This document shows positions 8,324 through 16,764 of a DNA stretch of 64,000 nt, piece by piece. The first letter of the stretch is position 1. Every line of letters starts with the position of its first letter. The position numbers and the translations under genes are program-made. The notes under the pieces are model-generated. The model was not told the origin of the DNA, ran no database searches, and saw nothing but the letters and a program-made list of their open reading frames with translations. Source of the stretch: Ignavibacteriales bacterium (lineage in GTDB: Bacteria > Bacteroidota > Ignavibacteria > Ignavibacteriales > Melioribacteraceae). The DNA lies in NCBI GenBank assembly GCA_016177735.1, contig JACOUS010000013.1, positions 1 through 64,000 on the forward strand, written 5' to 3'.

Positions 8324-9157
8324 CTAATCGCCGCTTGAAAATGCTGTAACATTTATATTGTGAATAATTGTGTTGCTAAGTACACCGCTTCTATCCAATG
8401 CTGTGAATTCAAACTTCCAAGTGCCGGTTTGGGAACCGGTACCGAATGAATTTCTAAGAGAGTAAACTCCGTCATTCGCCTTTTGATCGCCGTGATTAGT
8501 ATCGCCATCATCAAACATTAAAAAATAATCGATTCCGGTTTGTGGCTCGACAATAGTGCCGTCCGGTCTGTACAATCTGAAATAAACCAAATAGATGTCC
8601 GATAAACCGTTTTGATCTGCTGCTTTGACTGAAAAATTAAACGACTCTCCTTGAGTAACAGCACCCGGCATTGAAAGATTGGAAAGTACCGGCGCATAAT
8701 TTATTTGTGCATTGTCGAAAACAAATGTGTGCACGCCAACTTTGGAAATATTATCCGGTGATTGATGGATATTGTCTTCCACATAATATTCGATTAAATA
8801 TTTTCCTTTGGGATTCGATTTGCTCATCGGAATTTCTGCAGAATAAACCGCTGAAATTTTTTCTTCATCGCCCAATCTTTCTTCTTTTACAAATTTCATT
8901 TCGATTATTTCAAAGACTGTTTGTGTGCCGTCATTATTTGTAACTCTGCACGTTACTCTTCCGACTGTTTGATAATCAACAATTGCAATGCTTGTTTCAA
9001 GAGTTGAATCTGCTGCGGAATAAGTGAATTGTTCGGGAGCGTTAATTACATTAACACCAAAATCGGCTTTCAGCGGTTCAACAATGCCGTCCGGAATATC
9101 ATCACATGCAGAAAAAATAAATAGCAAAGCAATAAACAATTGCGTGAAAAGTTTCAA
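8324..9157 (-). CDS. Lipoprotein with Ig-like repeats
   Basis: The predicted 277-residue product begins with a signal peptide ending in the lipobox FSAC followed by DD, so it should be a lipid-anchored envelope protein. The remainder looks like two beta-sandwich domains; the second contains LMFDDGDTNHGDQKANDGVY, an acidic segment that may bind calcium. The reading frame is open upstream to an ATG at 9238, but the TTG at 9157 is chosen: AAGGAAC (9164-9170) lies seven bases before it, and the resulting N-terminus is a clean lipoprotein signal, while the longer form would have an unusual double hydrophobic start. It is the first gene of the minus-strand operon. Function unknown. Confidence 0.7.
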   Translation of the reverse strand: MKLFTQLFIALLFIFSACDDIPDGIVEPLKADFGVNVINAPEQFTYSAADSTLETSIAIVDYQTVGRVTCRVTNNDGTQTVFEIIEMKFVKEERLGDEEKISAVYSAEIPMSKSNPKGKYLIEYYVEDNIHQSPDNISKVGVHTFVFDNAQINYAPVLSNLSMPGAVTQGESFNFSVKAADQNGLSDIYLVYFRLYRPDGTIVEPQTGIDYFLMFDDGDTNHGDQKANDGVYSLRNSFGTGSQTGTWKFEFTALDRSGVLSNTIIHNINVTAFSSGD

Positions 9158-9209
9158 AGCGAAGTTCCTTTTTGAATTGAACGAAGTATGATCGGTAAGC
9201 AATAAAAAA

Positions 9210-9293
9210 GGAAAAATTATAGAGAGTCTGCTCTTCATTAATAGATGCTCATTAAGTTAAAAACTACCGTAGCAAATTCTCTATAATTTTTCC
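9210..9293. repeat. 16-bp inverted repeat in operon leader
   Basis: Bases 9210-9225 (GGAAAAATTATAGAGA) are the exact reverse complement of 9278-9293, with 52 bases between. The element lies 53 bases upstream of the chosen TTG start of the lipoprotein gene and downstream of the site-2 protease gene's end. It could be a leader hairpin, an operator pair or a miniature inverted-repeat element; no target duplication was seen at its ends. Confidence 0.65.
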
Positions 9294-9363
9294 TCAATTT
9301 GTGGGACAAATGTAATCAATGAATAACGCAATTGTCAAGCCATTTGATTTATCACTTTTAAAA

Positions 9364-10359
9364 TTATAACGACAAAACAAAAGGAGTTGGTGAAAATGAA
9401 AGTATAAAAATAATTATTGCAATGTAACCGAGAATCATTCTGCCAGTACTCAATTTTTCAAAATTCGGCACGGGCGGATGTTTAACTTTTACGACAAAGA
9501 ATAAAACGAACGCCCAAAGAAGCCAGCCCGTCCATCCAAATCCAAGTTCGATTTCCAGAAATGATTCAACAAATCCGCTCAAGCCAATCGCACCAAGAAA
9601 TAACATCGAAATGCTTGCGATTGTTTCATGTATTTTATTTCCGAACATGCTGTAAATTATATGCCCGCCGTCCAATTGCCCGACCGGAATTAGATTCATC
9701 GCAGTTACAAACAACCCAAACCAGCCGACACACAAAAACGGATAGTGATAAACTTCGGACATCGGCGGAACAAAATCCGAAGAATTTGTGAACAACATTT
9801 TGAGTAACTCAAAAAGAAGTGTACTGCCGAATTCAAAATTGAGATTACCCTTTCCGTACCCGGGAGAAAAATAATCCGGATGAATACTCAAAATATATTC
9901 TGCCGGAGGAAGATGAGTGAAGCCGTAAATCAAAACAATGAGACAGGCAACAAATCCGGCGATTGGTCCGGCAATCCCGATATCGAACATCGCTTTATTA
10001 TTCGGTGTAACCGATTTTGTTTTTATCACCGCGCCCATTGTTCCGAAATTAAAAAATCCGGCAATCGGCGGAAACGGAATGAAATACGGAAGCGTTGCTT
10101 TTACTTTGTGATACATCGCCGCAAAGAAATGTCCGAACTCATGCACGCCCAAAATAAAAATTATTGAAAGCGAATACGGCAAACCTTTTAAGAGATCGGA
10201 AAATTCGTATGGACCAACTTTGCCGGTTGTCCATTCGAGCCCGGCGATTGTAGTAGTAATCAGAGTAACAACAAAAAGAATAATGTGGACAAAATATTTT
10301 TGCTTCTTTTCTTTTACGATTGTGAAAGGCTGACTTCCTTCGGGTAATGGATCTGCCAT
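9364..10359 (-). CDS. Site-2 protease family (M50) membrane metalloprotease
   Basis: This 331-residue multi-pass membrane protein carries the zinc motif HEFGH at residues 73-77 and the second M50 motif NLIPVGQLDGGH in a later helix, where the Asp is the third ligand. Several hydrophobic segments flank both motifs. The enzyme cuts membrane-embedded substrates, classically anti-sigma factors or leftover signal peptides. No PDZ domain is visible, in contrast to RseP. The start at 10359 (MADPLPEG) is chosen because it lies one base after the stop of the upstream DUF1207 gene; the in-frame ATG at 10410 would overlap that gene. The substrate is unknown. Confidence 0.88.
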   Translation of the reverse strand: MADPLPEGSQPFTIVKEKKQKYFVHIILFVVTLITTTIAGLEWTTGKVGPYEFSDLLKGLPYSLSIIFILGVHEFGHFFAAMYHKVKATLPYFIPFPPIAGFFNFGTMGAVIKTKSVTPNNKAMFDIGIAGPIAGFVACLIVLIYGFTHLPPAEYILSIHPDYFSPGYGKGNLNFEFGSTLLFELLKMLFTNSSDFVPPMSEVYHYPFLCVGWFGLFVTAMNLIPVGQLDGGHIIYSMFGNKIHETIASISMLFLGAIGLSGFVESFLEIELGFGWTGWLLWAFVLFFVVKVKHPPVPNFEKLSTGRMILGYIAIIIFILSFSPTPFVLSL

Positions 10360-10360
10360 T

Positions 10361-11188
10361 TTATAAATCCAGATTAATACCAAATGCAGAGTACTCTTTA
10401 TTGAAATCAAAATACTCGCCGTGAATACTTTTGCCGGAATAATAATTAAGATACAAACTCAATCCTTTGCCGTTCGGTTTGCCGAATTTAATTCCGGCAG
10501 AGACGGAATGATTGGCTGTGTATTCATCGATGTTCGCAATTTTCAAATCGTATCCCAAAAACGGTGTGATACTTTCGGACAAAATATTTTTTGCAAAGTA
10601 ATCGAAGCCGATCTGGTAATTATCTTTTCCGATGAAAGCCGGATCAACATGAAAAAGATAAGTGAAGCCGGCATAAACTCTGACCGAATTAATTTTATAG
10701 TACGGAATTGCTTCGATGAATTCACGGCTGTAAACACGCGGATTAAGTCCGTCTCTCCACGTACCGTTAACGCCGTCGTAATGCCCGTCAACAAAGTGTG
10801 CACTGATGTGACTGATTCTCACGCGCACACCGTATTCATCATTATCAATATTTTTTTTGTATGTGCCGTTCACGCCGAATAAATAATCTACCGCATCAAC
10901 CGGGAAATGGAAATCATTTTCGCCGCGGAGTAATGTGTAAGTAAAAAGATCGGCACCGAAAGAAATATTTTCATTCCCGCCAAGTTGACATCTTAACACA
11001 TCAACTGAATTTCCTATATCGAGCCGCAGTTCGTTTTTAGTAAGCTGGAAAAGGAATCCGAGTTTTGGTTCAAGCGTGTTTGCCGTGAAAGGCTGAACAT
11101 TAAGATCATCGGGGAAAAATTCCATTTTATCTTGGGCAATGGATTCAATAGTTATAAAAAGAACAATCAGCACAAAATATTTTTTCAT
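10361..11188 (-). CDS. DUF1207 family outer-membrane protein
   Basis: The 275-residue protein has a signal peptide (about residues 1-19, ending ESIAQ) and the DUF1207 pattern: an acidic segment after the signal, a central HISAHFVDGHYDG block, PRVYSREF, and beta-strand-rich sequence ending in a short hydrophobic strand. Members are predicted outer-membrane barrels of unknown function. The gene is directly upstream of the site-2 protease gene (one base apart), suggesting co-transcription but not proving a shared role. Confidence 0.72.
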   Translation of the reverse strand: MKKYFVLIVLFITIESIAQDKMEFFPDDLNVQPFTANTLEPKLGFLFQLTKNELRLDIGNSVDVLRCQLGGNENISFGADLFTYTLLRGENDFHFPVDAVDYLFGVNGTYKKNIDNDEYGVRVRISHISAHFVDGHYDGVNGTWRDGLNPRVYSREFIEAIPYYKINSVRVYAGFTYLFHVDPAFIGKDNYQIGFDYFAKNILSESITPFLGYDLKIANIDEYTANHSVSAGIKFGKPNGKGLSLYLNYYSGKSIHGEYFDFNKEYSAFGINLDL

Positions 11189-11367
11189 AATTTTTTAGAG
11201 AATATGTTTGAGAAATTTTATTAGATACTTCTTATAACTCGGAACCTTTCGAAGGTACGAATTTGAAAGCCAATCTGCAGCACAGAACAAGAAACCCTAA
11301 ATTCGAAACCTAAACTAAAACTTACATTTACTCTTCGTTCATCACCCGTCTTCGCCGGACAAGCTCT

Positions 11368-11398
11368 ACACTCTACGTTCTGCACTCTGCGTTCAAAA
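11368..11398. repeat. Short 14-bp tandem repeat in intergenic region
   Basis: CACTCTACGTTCTG (11369-11382) is followed by the related CACTCTGCGTTCAA (11383-11396), giving two imperfect 14-base units. The second unit runs over the stop codon of the GT2 gene (11393-11395). The rest of the 204-base gap between GT2 and the DUF1207 gene shows no gene. Confidence 0.4.
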
Positions 11399-12484
11399 CT
11401 CTCTCCCTTTCCATTTTACTTTTCTATTTGGCAGAACAACAAACGGCAGAAGAACAACATAAATTATAAAGTACAGTTCGAAAGCGAAAAAGTTGGAAGC
11501 CTTCAGCCTGAGTTTTAATTTTTTAAAGACCGGGTAAACAAAAAAGTAATCCACGGTTATTTTAAAGAGGCACAAATATAAAGCCGTGAGTGAAAAAAAG
11601 AAAGGCGTTAACATCATAAACAAATGGGAAATAAATCCCCAAGCCATAACCAAATAGCCGATCAAATCACTTTCGGCTCCGCCGACTCCCCATCTTTTCT
11701 TCTGCCAGAACAAAGTTTTCCAATCGGGGCAGGCTTTGGAAGTGACAAGGCCACCGGCATCCAGCGGATAAATGATTTTATATTTTTTCAGCTTGTGCAT
11801 TGCCATCAGCAAATTAAAATCTTCTGTGACAGAGAAAGGTAAATTTTCGTAACCGCCTACTTCATCGTAGGCACTTTTTCTGTACGACATATTATTGCCG
11901 ATACAGCTAAGCGGTTTGTTCAAATTTATCGAGCCGGCAGCAACAGTAAGTAAGTAAATGAAATCAACAGCTTGCATTCCAGCAAATGCGGTGTGATCTT
12001 CCTGGGTAGTGTAACCGCCCACAAACCCGACATCTTTTTTGTAATACGATGCGATTGTTTTTGCCCACAGCGGCGAAACGATGCAGTCGGCATCGGTCGT
12101 AAAAATAATTTCGCCCGAAGAAATTTTTAATGCATTGGCAAGCGCGTTTGTTTTCCCTTTCAAGCTGCCGATTGCACTTTGCGGTACAATCGTTTTGAAT
12201 TTAGTTTTATCTTTTATGAATGTTGAAATTAATCCGCCGGTGCTGTCTGTCGAATGGTCGTTCACAATAATTATTTCGATTTTATTTTCGGGATAGACCA
12301 GTGCATCGAGCGATTTCATGCAGTCGAGAATATTATTTTCTTCGTTACGAGCCGCAACAATAATAGAGATTGACGGCAGTTCATCGTCTGCCACTTTCGG
12401 AAATTTCTTGCTTGCGCCTATCGTAAAGATTATAAGCTGAATAAAATAAAGTGAGACCGCAGTTAAAAAGATTATTTCGAACAT
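11393..12484 (-). CDS. Membrane-associated glycosyltransferase family 2
   Basis: The 363-residue protein has an N-terminal membrane helix (residues 1-25), a GT-A domain beginning PSISIIVAARNEENNI, the metal-binding DADC motif (FTTDADCIV), and a KKRWGVGGA segment resembling the QxxRW motif of processive GT2 enzymes. Two or more C-terminal membrane helices follow. This layout fits enzymes that polymerise or transfer sugars at the inner membrane. It stands alone between the DUF1207 gene and the divergent rsmA. The start at ATG 12484 is used; a TTG lies one codon upstream. Product glycan unknown. Confidence 0.83.
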   Translation of the reverse strand: MFEIIFLTAVSLYFIQLIIFTIGASKKFPKVADDELPSISIIVAARNEENNILDCMKSLDALVYPENKIEIIIVNDHSTDSTGGLISTFIKDKTKFKTIVPQSAIGSLKGKTNALANALKISSGEIIFTTDADCIVSPLWAKTIASYYKKDVGFVGGYTTQEDHTAFAGMQAVDFIYLLTVAAGSINLNKPLSCIGNNMSYRKSAYDEVGGYENLPFSVTEDFNLLMAMHKLKKYKIIYPLDAGGLVTSKACPDWKTLFWQKKRWGVGGAESDLIGYLVMAWGFISHLFMMLTPFFFSLTALYLCLFKITVDYFFVYPVFKKLKLRLKASNFFAFELYFIIYVVLLPFVVLPNRKVKWKGREF

Positions 12485-12580
12485 CAATAACTTTCTGTTT
12501 ACTTGAACAAACGAAATATAATGATTTACGATATAATCGTTAAAAGCTATATTGCATTAAGAAATTATTAAATAAAAGTG

Positions 12581-13369
12581 ATGACAAATAGAATCGTTCC
12601 GCTAAAAAAGTTCGGGCAAAATTATCTTCGCGATAAAAACATAATCAACAAAATTATTGAGACCTTTAACCCGGAGCCGGATAATTCGGTTGTAGAAATC
12701 GGACCCGGTACCGGCGCACTCACGAAATTACTTTTCGATAAAGTAAAAAAATTTACCGCAGTAGAAATTGACAAACGCGTAATCGAACAGCTCAAAAATG
12801 AAATGACCGGTTTGAACATCATCAACGAAGATTTTTTGGAAATTGATTTATCGAAATTTACCGGCAGTAAAAATAAAATCAGGATAATCGGTAACATCCC
12901 GTACAATTTAACTTCGCCGATAATTTTTAAGCTGTTCGAGAATCGTGAGTATATTCAAGATGCTATGTTGATGGTTCAGTACGAAGTAGCACAAAGAATG
13001 ACGGCAGCAAGGCAAACGAAAGATTACGGCATCTTCAGCGTTCTGTTAAATTATTTTGCATCTGCAAAACTCTGTTTTAAAATTTCGCCGAATGTTTTCT
13101 TCCCGAAACCAAAAGTTTGGTCGGCAATTGTTCATATTAATTTTGAAAAAGAAGTGAACAATTCTATCGAAGACGAATTATTCATAAAAGTTGTGAAAGC
13201 ATCTTTCGGCAATAGAAGAAAAACTTTAAAAAATTCTCTGAGTAATAGTATATTTCGAAACCTGAATTTCGATACGATGCCGTTTAACTTATCGCGGCGT
13301 GCCGAAGAGCTTACAATTCAGGAGTTCATTGAACTAACCCAAATTATTAAGGGGCGGCTGAATGGCTGA
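12581..13369 (+). CDS. rsmA: 16S rRNA dimethyladenosine transferase RsmA (KsgA)
   Basis: The 262-residue protein dimethylates two adjacent adenines near the 3' end of 16S rRNA during 30S assembly. Recognisable features are the KKFGQNYLRDKNIINKI start, the SAM-binding loop VVEIGPGTGALTKLL, the acidic VEIDKRV, the catalytic GNIPYNLTSPI (NIPY) motif and the C-terminal RRAEELTIQEF helix. The length is normal. Start at ATG 12581; a GTG at 12578 is directly adjacent. The gene is divergent from GT2 and overlaps mgtE by eight bases. Confidence 0.96.
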   Translation: MTNRIVPLKKFGQNYLRDKNIINKIIETFNPEPDNSVVEIGPGTGALTKLLFDKVKKFTAVEIDKRVIEQLKNEMTGLNIINEDFLEIDLSKFTGSKNKIRIIGNIPYNLTSPIIFKLFENREYIQDAMLMVQYEVAQRMTAARQTKDYGIFSVLLNYFASAKLCFKISPNVFFPKPKVWSAIVHINFEKEVNNSIEDELFIKVVKASFGNRRKTLKNSLSNSIFRNLNFDTMPFNLSRRAEELTIQEFIELTQIIKGRLNG

Positions 13370-14741
13370 AGAAATCAAAAGCTTACATGATTTGATTAAT
13401 GAAGATCCGGAAATTCTGGACAACATTAATGTTCTTATTGAAGAGAAAGCAGCCCAATCTATTTTAACAATCTTTGCAGATATCCATCCGGCAGATATTG
13501 CCGAAATTATAAATCACCTCTCTCCGGGAAATGCCCACTATGTTTTTAATCTGCTCGATACAGAAACCGCGAGCGAGTTGATTCTCGAACTCGATGAAAA
13601 CATCCGCGAGAAAATTCTTGAAGAAACCGATGCGTTAAAAATTGCCGACATCGTTGACGAACTCGATACCGACGATGCAACCGATATCGTCAGCGAACTG
13701 CCGGAACAAGTTGCCGAACAAGTCCTCGATAATATCGAGCCGGAATCTTCCGAAGAAGTTAAAGAACTGCTGAAATATTCCGAAGATACCGCCGGCGGTA
13801 TTATGAACAGTGACTTCGTTGGCGTTTACGAAGATGCTACTATTGCCGGTGCGATTGAACAAGTTCAGTTAAAATCGAAAGACATCGATCACATCTACTA
13901 CATTTATGTTTTAAAACAGAATGACGAACTGCTCGGTTACACGCCGTTAAAATCTCTGCTCATTCATCCGCTCAATACAAAGATAAATACGATTCTCGAC
14001 GAAGATATTTTATCAGTAACACCGGAAACAGATCAGGAAGAAGTTGCCAACATCATGAAAAAATACGACATGGTTGCAATCCCGGTTGTTGATGAAAAAG
14101 GAATCATGCTCGGCAGAATTACAATTGATGATGTTGTTGATGTTATCGGCGAAGAAGCCGAAGAAGATATCCAAAAGTTTGCCGGTCTATCCGAAGAAGA
14201 AGAGATCAGCGACAGCTCTCTCACAATTTCGAAGATTCGTCTGCCGTGGCTTTTTGTTGCGCTATTCGGCGAGCTTGTAAGCGCACTTGTGCTCTCATCT
14301 TTTCAGGCGTCGATAGAAAAAATTTTCATTGCAAGTTTTTTTATTCCTATCGTAATGGCAATGGGCGGAAGCTCCGGCACTCAAGCCGCTATTGTTATGG
14401 TGCGAAGATTAACCGAACACGACATCTGGCTGAAAGACAGTTATAAAAAACTTTCAAAAGAATTTTTGGTCGGTCTGTTTAACGGCTTAATATGCAGTGC
14501 GGTCCTACTGCTTGCAACTCATTTTATCTTCAAAGCAGAAATAGAATTTTCAATTGTGCTGTCCGTATCGTTAATTATAATAATGGTATTTGCGACGGTG
14601 CTCGGTTCAACGATTCCGTTGTTTCTAAAAAAATTCGGTGCAGACCCGGCAATTGCAACCGGACCTTTTGTTACAACTATGAATGATATTTTTGCCCTTT
14701 CAATTTACCTTTGGATAATCACATTTTTCTTTTTGCGTTGA
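13362..14741 (+). CDS. mgtE: Magnesium transporter MgtE
   Basis: The 459-residue protein has the standard MgtE order: an N-terminal superhelical acidic domain (about residues 20-130), a pair of CBS domains (about 135-260, with MVAIPVVDEKGIMLGRIT) and five membrane helices (about 285-455), including the family motif GGSSGTQAAIVMVR. It imports Mg2+ and is gated by cytosolic Mg2+ binding to the N and CBS domains. It overlaps rsmA by eight bases upstream, and its TGA overlaps the ATG of the following PAP2 gene by one base, indicating one operon. Confidence 0.95.
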   Translation: MAEEIKSLHDLINEDPEILDNINVLIEEKAAQSILTIFADIHPADIAEIINHLSPGNAHYVFNLLDTETASELILELDENIREKILEETDALKIADIVDELDTDDATDIVSELPEQVAEQVLDNIEPESSEEVKELLKYSEDTAGGIMNSDFVGVYEDATIAGAIEQVQLKSKDIDHIYYIYVLKQNDELLGYTPLKSLLIHPLNTKINTILDEDILSVTPETDQEEVANIMKKYDMVAIPVVDEKGIMLGRITIDDVVDVIGEEAEEDIQKFAGLSEEEEISDSSLTISKIRLPWLFVALFGELVSALVLSSFQASIEKIFIASFFIPIVMAMGGSSGTQAAIVMVRRLTEHDIWLKDSYKKLSKEFLVGLFNGLICSAVLLLATHFIFKAEIEFSIVLSVSLIIIMVFATVLGSTIPLFLKKFGADPAIATGPFVTTMNDIFALSIYLWIITFFFLR

Positions 14742-15688
14742 TGAATAAACTTCAGTCACCCGCTCGTAATTTGAATTCCACGGATGTTATTGTAATCATC
14801 TTCTGTGCACTCCTCACTCTTCTCAATATAATTTTTTCCGCAAAGATTGAAACATGGTACTTGAACATCGCAATGAATTTCGGAATTACGGCTTACATTT
14901 TTTACATCTCGTACAAAGACAATAAAGTTTACAATCTGTTTATCCGCCAGCTTCATTATTGGTATCTCGTTCCGTTGATATTCATGTTTTTCAAAGAACT
15001 CTATTTAATGGTTGATCCGATACGCGGAATTATTTACGATGATATTTTGGTTGAGATTGACCGTTTCATTTTCGGCGCCGATCCGACTGTCGAATTATAC
15101 AAGATTACAAATCCCTACTTAACAGAATTACTGCAGATTGTGTACGGCACTTTTTTCTTTCTGCCGGTAATTCTCGGAATTGATTTGATACTGCGCGATA
15201 AATCCGAAGAGTTTCACCGCGCTGCATTTGCAATTGTTTACGGATTTATACTTTCGTTCATCGGTTATTTGATTGTGCCGGCAATCGGTCCGCGATTTAC
15301 TTTGCATAATTTTGAAACGAACAATATCGAGATGCCCGGCTTGTTTCTTACAAATATATTGCGCGAGATCGTAAACTCCGGTGAATCGATCCCGTTTGGC
15401 ACGCAGAACCCGGCAGCGATTGTTCAGCGCGATGCTTTCCCGAGCGGTCATACACAAATTACTCTGCTCGTTATGTATCTTGCGGTTAAATTTAAAAGCA
15501 GATTTAAATATTTCTTTTTGATCAACGGAACTCTGCTGATCTTTGCTACAGTTTATTTGAGATATCATTACGTTATTGATTTGTTGGGCGGAATCGCTTT
15601 TATGATCTTTACAATTTGGAGCGGCAGTTACATTTTCAATTGGTGGCAGAAAAAAACAAACGAAGGAATTGCGCCGGGGAGCCGGTAA
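14741..15688 (+). CDS. PAP2-superfamily membrane phosphatase
   Basis: This 315-residue protein has about six membrane helices and the PAP2 signature: FPSGHT near residue 235 and RYHYVIDLLGG near 273, which hold the catalytic histidines. It should dephosphorylate a lipid such as undecaprenyl pyrophosphate or phosphatidic acid, or act as an inositol-phosphotransferase-like enzyme; the long loop between helices is reminiscent of the latter group. The start at 14741 is taken from the overlap TGATG with mgtE; the in-frame ATG at 14711 would begin inside mgtE. Substrate unknown. Confidence 0.83.
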   Translation: MNKLQSPARNLNSTDVIVIIFCALLTLLNIIFSAKIETWYLNIAMNFGITAYIFYISYKDNKVYNLFIRQLHYWYLVPLIFMFFKELYLMVDPIRGIIYDDILVEIDRFIFGADPTVELYKITNPYLTELLQIVYGTFFFLPVILGIDLILRDKSEEFHRAAFAIVYGFILSFIGYLIVPAIGPRFTLHNFETNNIEMPGLFLTNILREIVNSGESIPFGTQNPAAIVQRDAFPSGHTQITLLVMYLAVKFKSRFKYFFLINGTLLIFATVYLRYHYVIDLLGGIAFMIFTIWSGSYIFNWWQKKTNEGIAPGSR

Positions 15689-15720
15689 AAAAAATTATAT
15701 TTTGCCGGCGTCAACTTTTT
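15681..15720. terminator. Bidirectional terminator spanning both stop codons
   Basis: GCCGGTAAAA (15681-15690) pairs with TTTTGCCGGC (15700-15709), with one G-T wobble and a 9-base loop. The TAA of the PAP2 gene and the TAA of the convergent Cys-rich gene lie inside the hairpin. A T6 run follows on the plus strand (15715-15720); reading the minus strand, the T-rich loop and arm follow the first GC part. Confidence 0.65.
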
Positions 15721-16018
15721 TGATTGCCTCGATAATTATTGAGTAATATCTGTCAAGTGAGCAATTTGCATCATCGTGCAAGTAACAACTTCCGGCTGAA
15801 CCGTGCTCGTGGCAGTTTTCGCAAATTGTTTCTTTGAGAAGTTTATATATCTCGGCGTTGTTTTCTGATTCCGAAGTGTGGATAACATTTATAATTTGAG
15901 GAAGGTAATATTCAACTGCACACACTTCTTTATCGCTGAGTGTGCAGACTCCGTGGCTTGTTGAATCAACACAAATAGAGCAAACATTTTGTTTGATTGC
16001 CGCTAAATAGTTGTTCAT
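15695..16018 (-). CDS. Small protein with duplicated four-cysteine motif
   Basis: The 107-residue protein contains two copies of the pattern C-x2-C-x8-C-x7-C, roughly residues 12-32 and 66-86 (CSIC...C...C and CENC...C...C), each followed by a similar tail (EYYLPQII and DRYYSIII). It therefore arose by internal duplication and probably binds two metal ions or Fe-S clusters. No signal peptide or membrane helix is visible, so a cytoplasmic location is likely. The start at 16018 has AAAGGAA upstream; the ATG at 16066 would collide with ubiE. I do not recognise the family. It is divergent from ubiE (49 bases apart). Confidence 0.72.
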   Translation of the reverse strand: MNNYLAAIKQNVCSICVDSTSHGVCTLSDKEVCAVEYYLPQIINVIHTSESENNAEIYKLLKETICENCHEHGSAGSCYLHDDANCSLDRYYSIIIEAIKKVDAGKI

Positions 16019-16066
16019 ATTAATTCCTTTATTAACCGTAAAAAATTTAGCAATAAGAAAATTCAA

Positions 16067-16759
16067 ATGGAAGAAATCATTTATAAAAAGAACCGCGTCA
16101 AAAGAATTTTTGATTCAATATCATACAAATACGATTTTTTAAATCACTTTTTAAGTCTCGGCGTTGATTTTTACTGGCGCAAGAAAGCACTTCAATTAAC
16201 AAATTTCGGCAAAGATTCTATTCTGCTTGATGTTGCGTGCGGAACCGGGGATTTTGCAATCTCGGCAAATAAACACGGCATAAAAAAAATTTACGGGGCA
16301 GATTTTTCTTTCAACATGCTCTCTCTTTTTTCCGGCAAAGCAGAGTGGATGCGGGGCAGAACAACACAGTGCGTTGCCGAACATCTGCCGTACAAAAATG
16401 AATCGTTTACAAATATTACGGTTGGTTTCGGCGTGCGCAACTTTTACGATATCCTCGAAGGCTTCAAATCATTTCACCGCGTTTTGAAACATGGCGGCAA
16501 AGCAACCGTACTGGAATTCCGTCTGCCAACGAACAAACTTGTGCGAGGTTTTTATTTATTCTACTTCAATAAAATTCTGCCGTCTATTGGAAGAGTGATC
16601 TCAAAAGACAAAGAAGCTTACACGTATCTGCCGGAATCTGTCGGCGAGTTTGATAAAAAAATTGACCTCGTTGAATTATTAAAACTGAGCGGCTTCAAAA
16701 AAATTGAGAAGCATTCACTCACGTTCGGGTTGGTGCAAGTTGTAATCGCTGAAAAATGA
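16067..16759 (+). CDS. ubiE: Demethylmenaquinone methyltransferase (UbiE/MenG)
   Basis: The 230-residue SAM-dependent methyltransferase carries the UbiE/COQ5 features: FDSISYKYDFLNHFLSLGVD at the N-terminus, the SAM loop LDVACGTGDFAI, NITVGFGVRNF and the C-terminal YLPESVGEF. It performs the last step of menaquinone synthesis, methylating demethylmenaquinone. Menaquinone is the likely electron carrier feeding the Rieske/cytochrome b complex encoded near the right end of this window. The gene ends five bases before the convergent rdgB. Confidence 0.94.
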   Translation: MEEIIYKKNRVKRIFDSISYKYDFLNHFLSLGVDFYWRKKALQLTNFGKDSILLDVACGTGDFAISANKHGIKKIYGADFSFNMLSLFSGKAEWMRGRTTQCVAEHLPYKNESFTNITVGFGVRNFYDILEGFKSFHRVLKHGGKATVLEFRLPTNKLVRGFYLFYFNKILPSIGRVISKDKEAYTYLPESVGEFDKKIDLVELLKLSGFKKIEKHSLTFGLVQVVIAEK

Positions 16760-16764
16760 TAACC

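Noticed and set aside
10421-10882. 153-codon open frame antisense to the DUF1207 gene
   Set aside because: Shadow of the real gene, without start signal or domain.
11368-11398. CRISPR or regulatory repeat array in the GT2/DUF1207 gap
   Set aside because: Only two imperfect units; no spacer structure.
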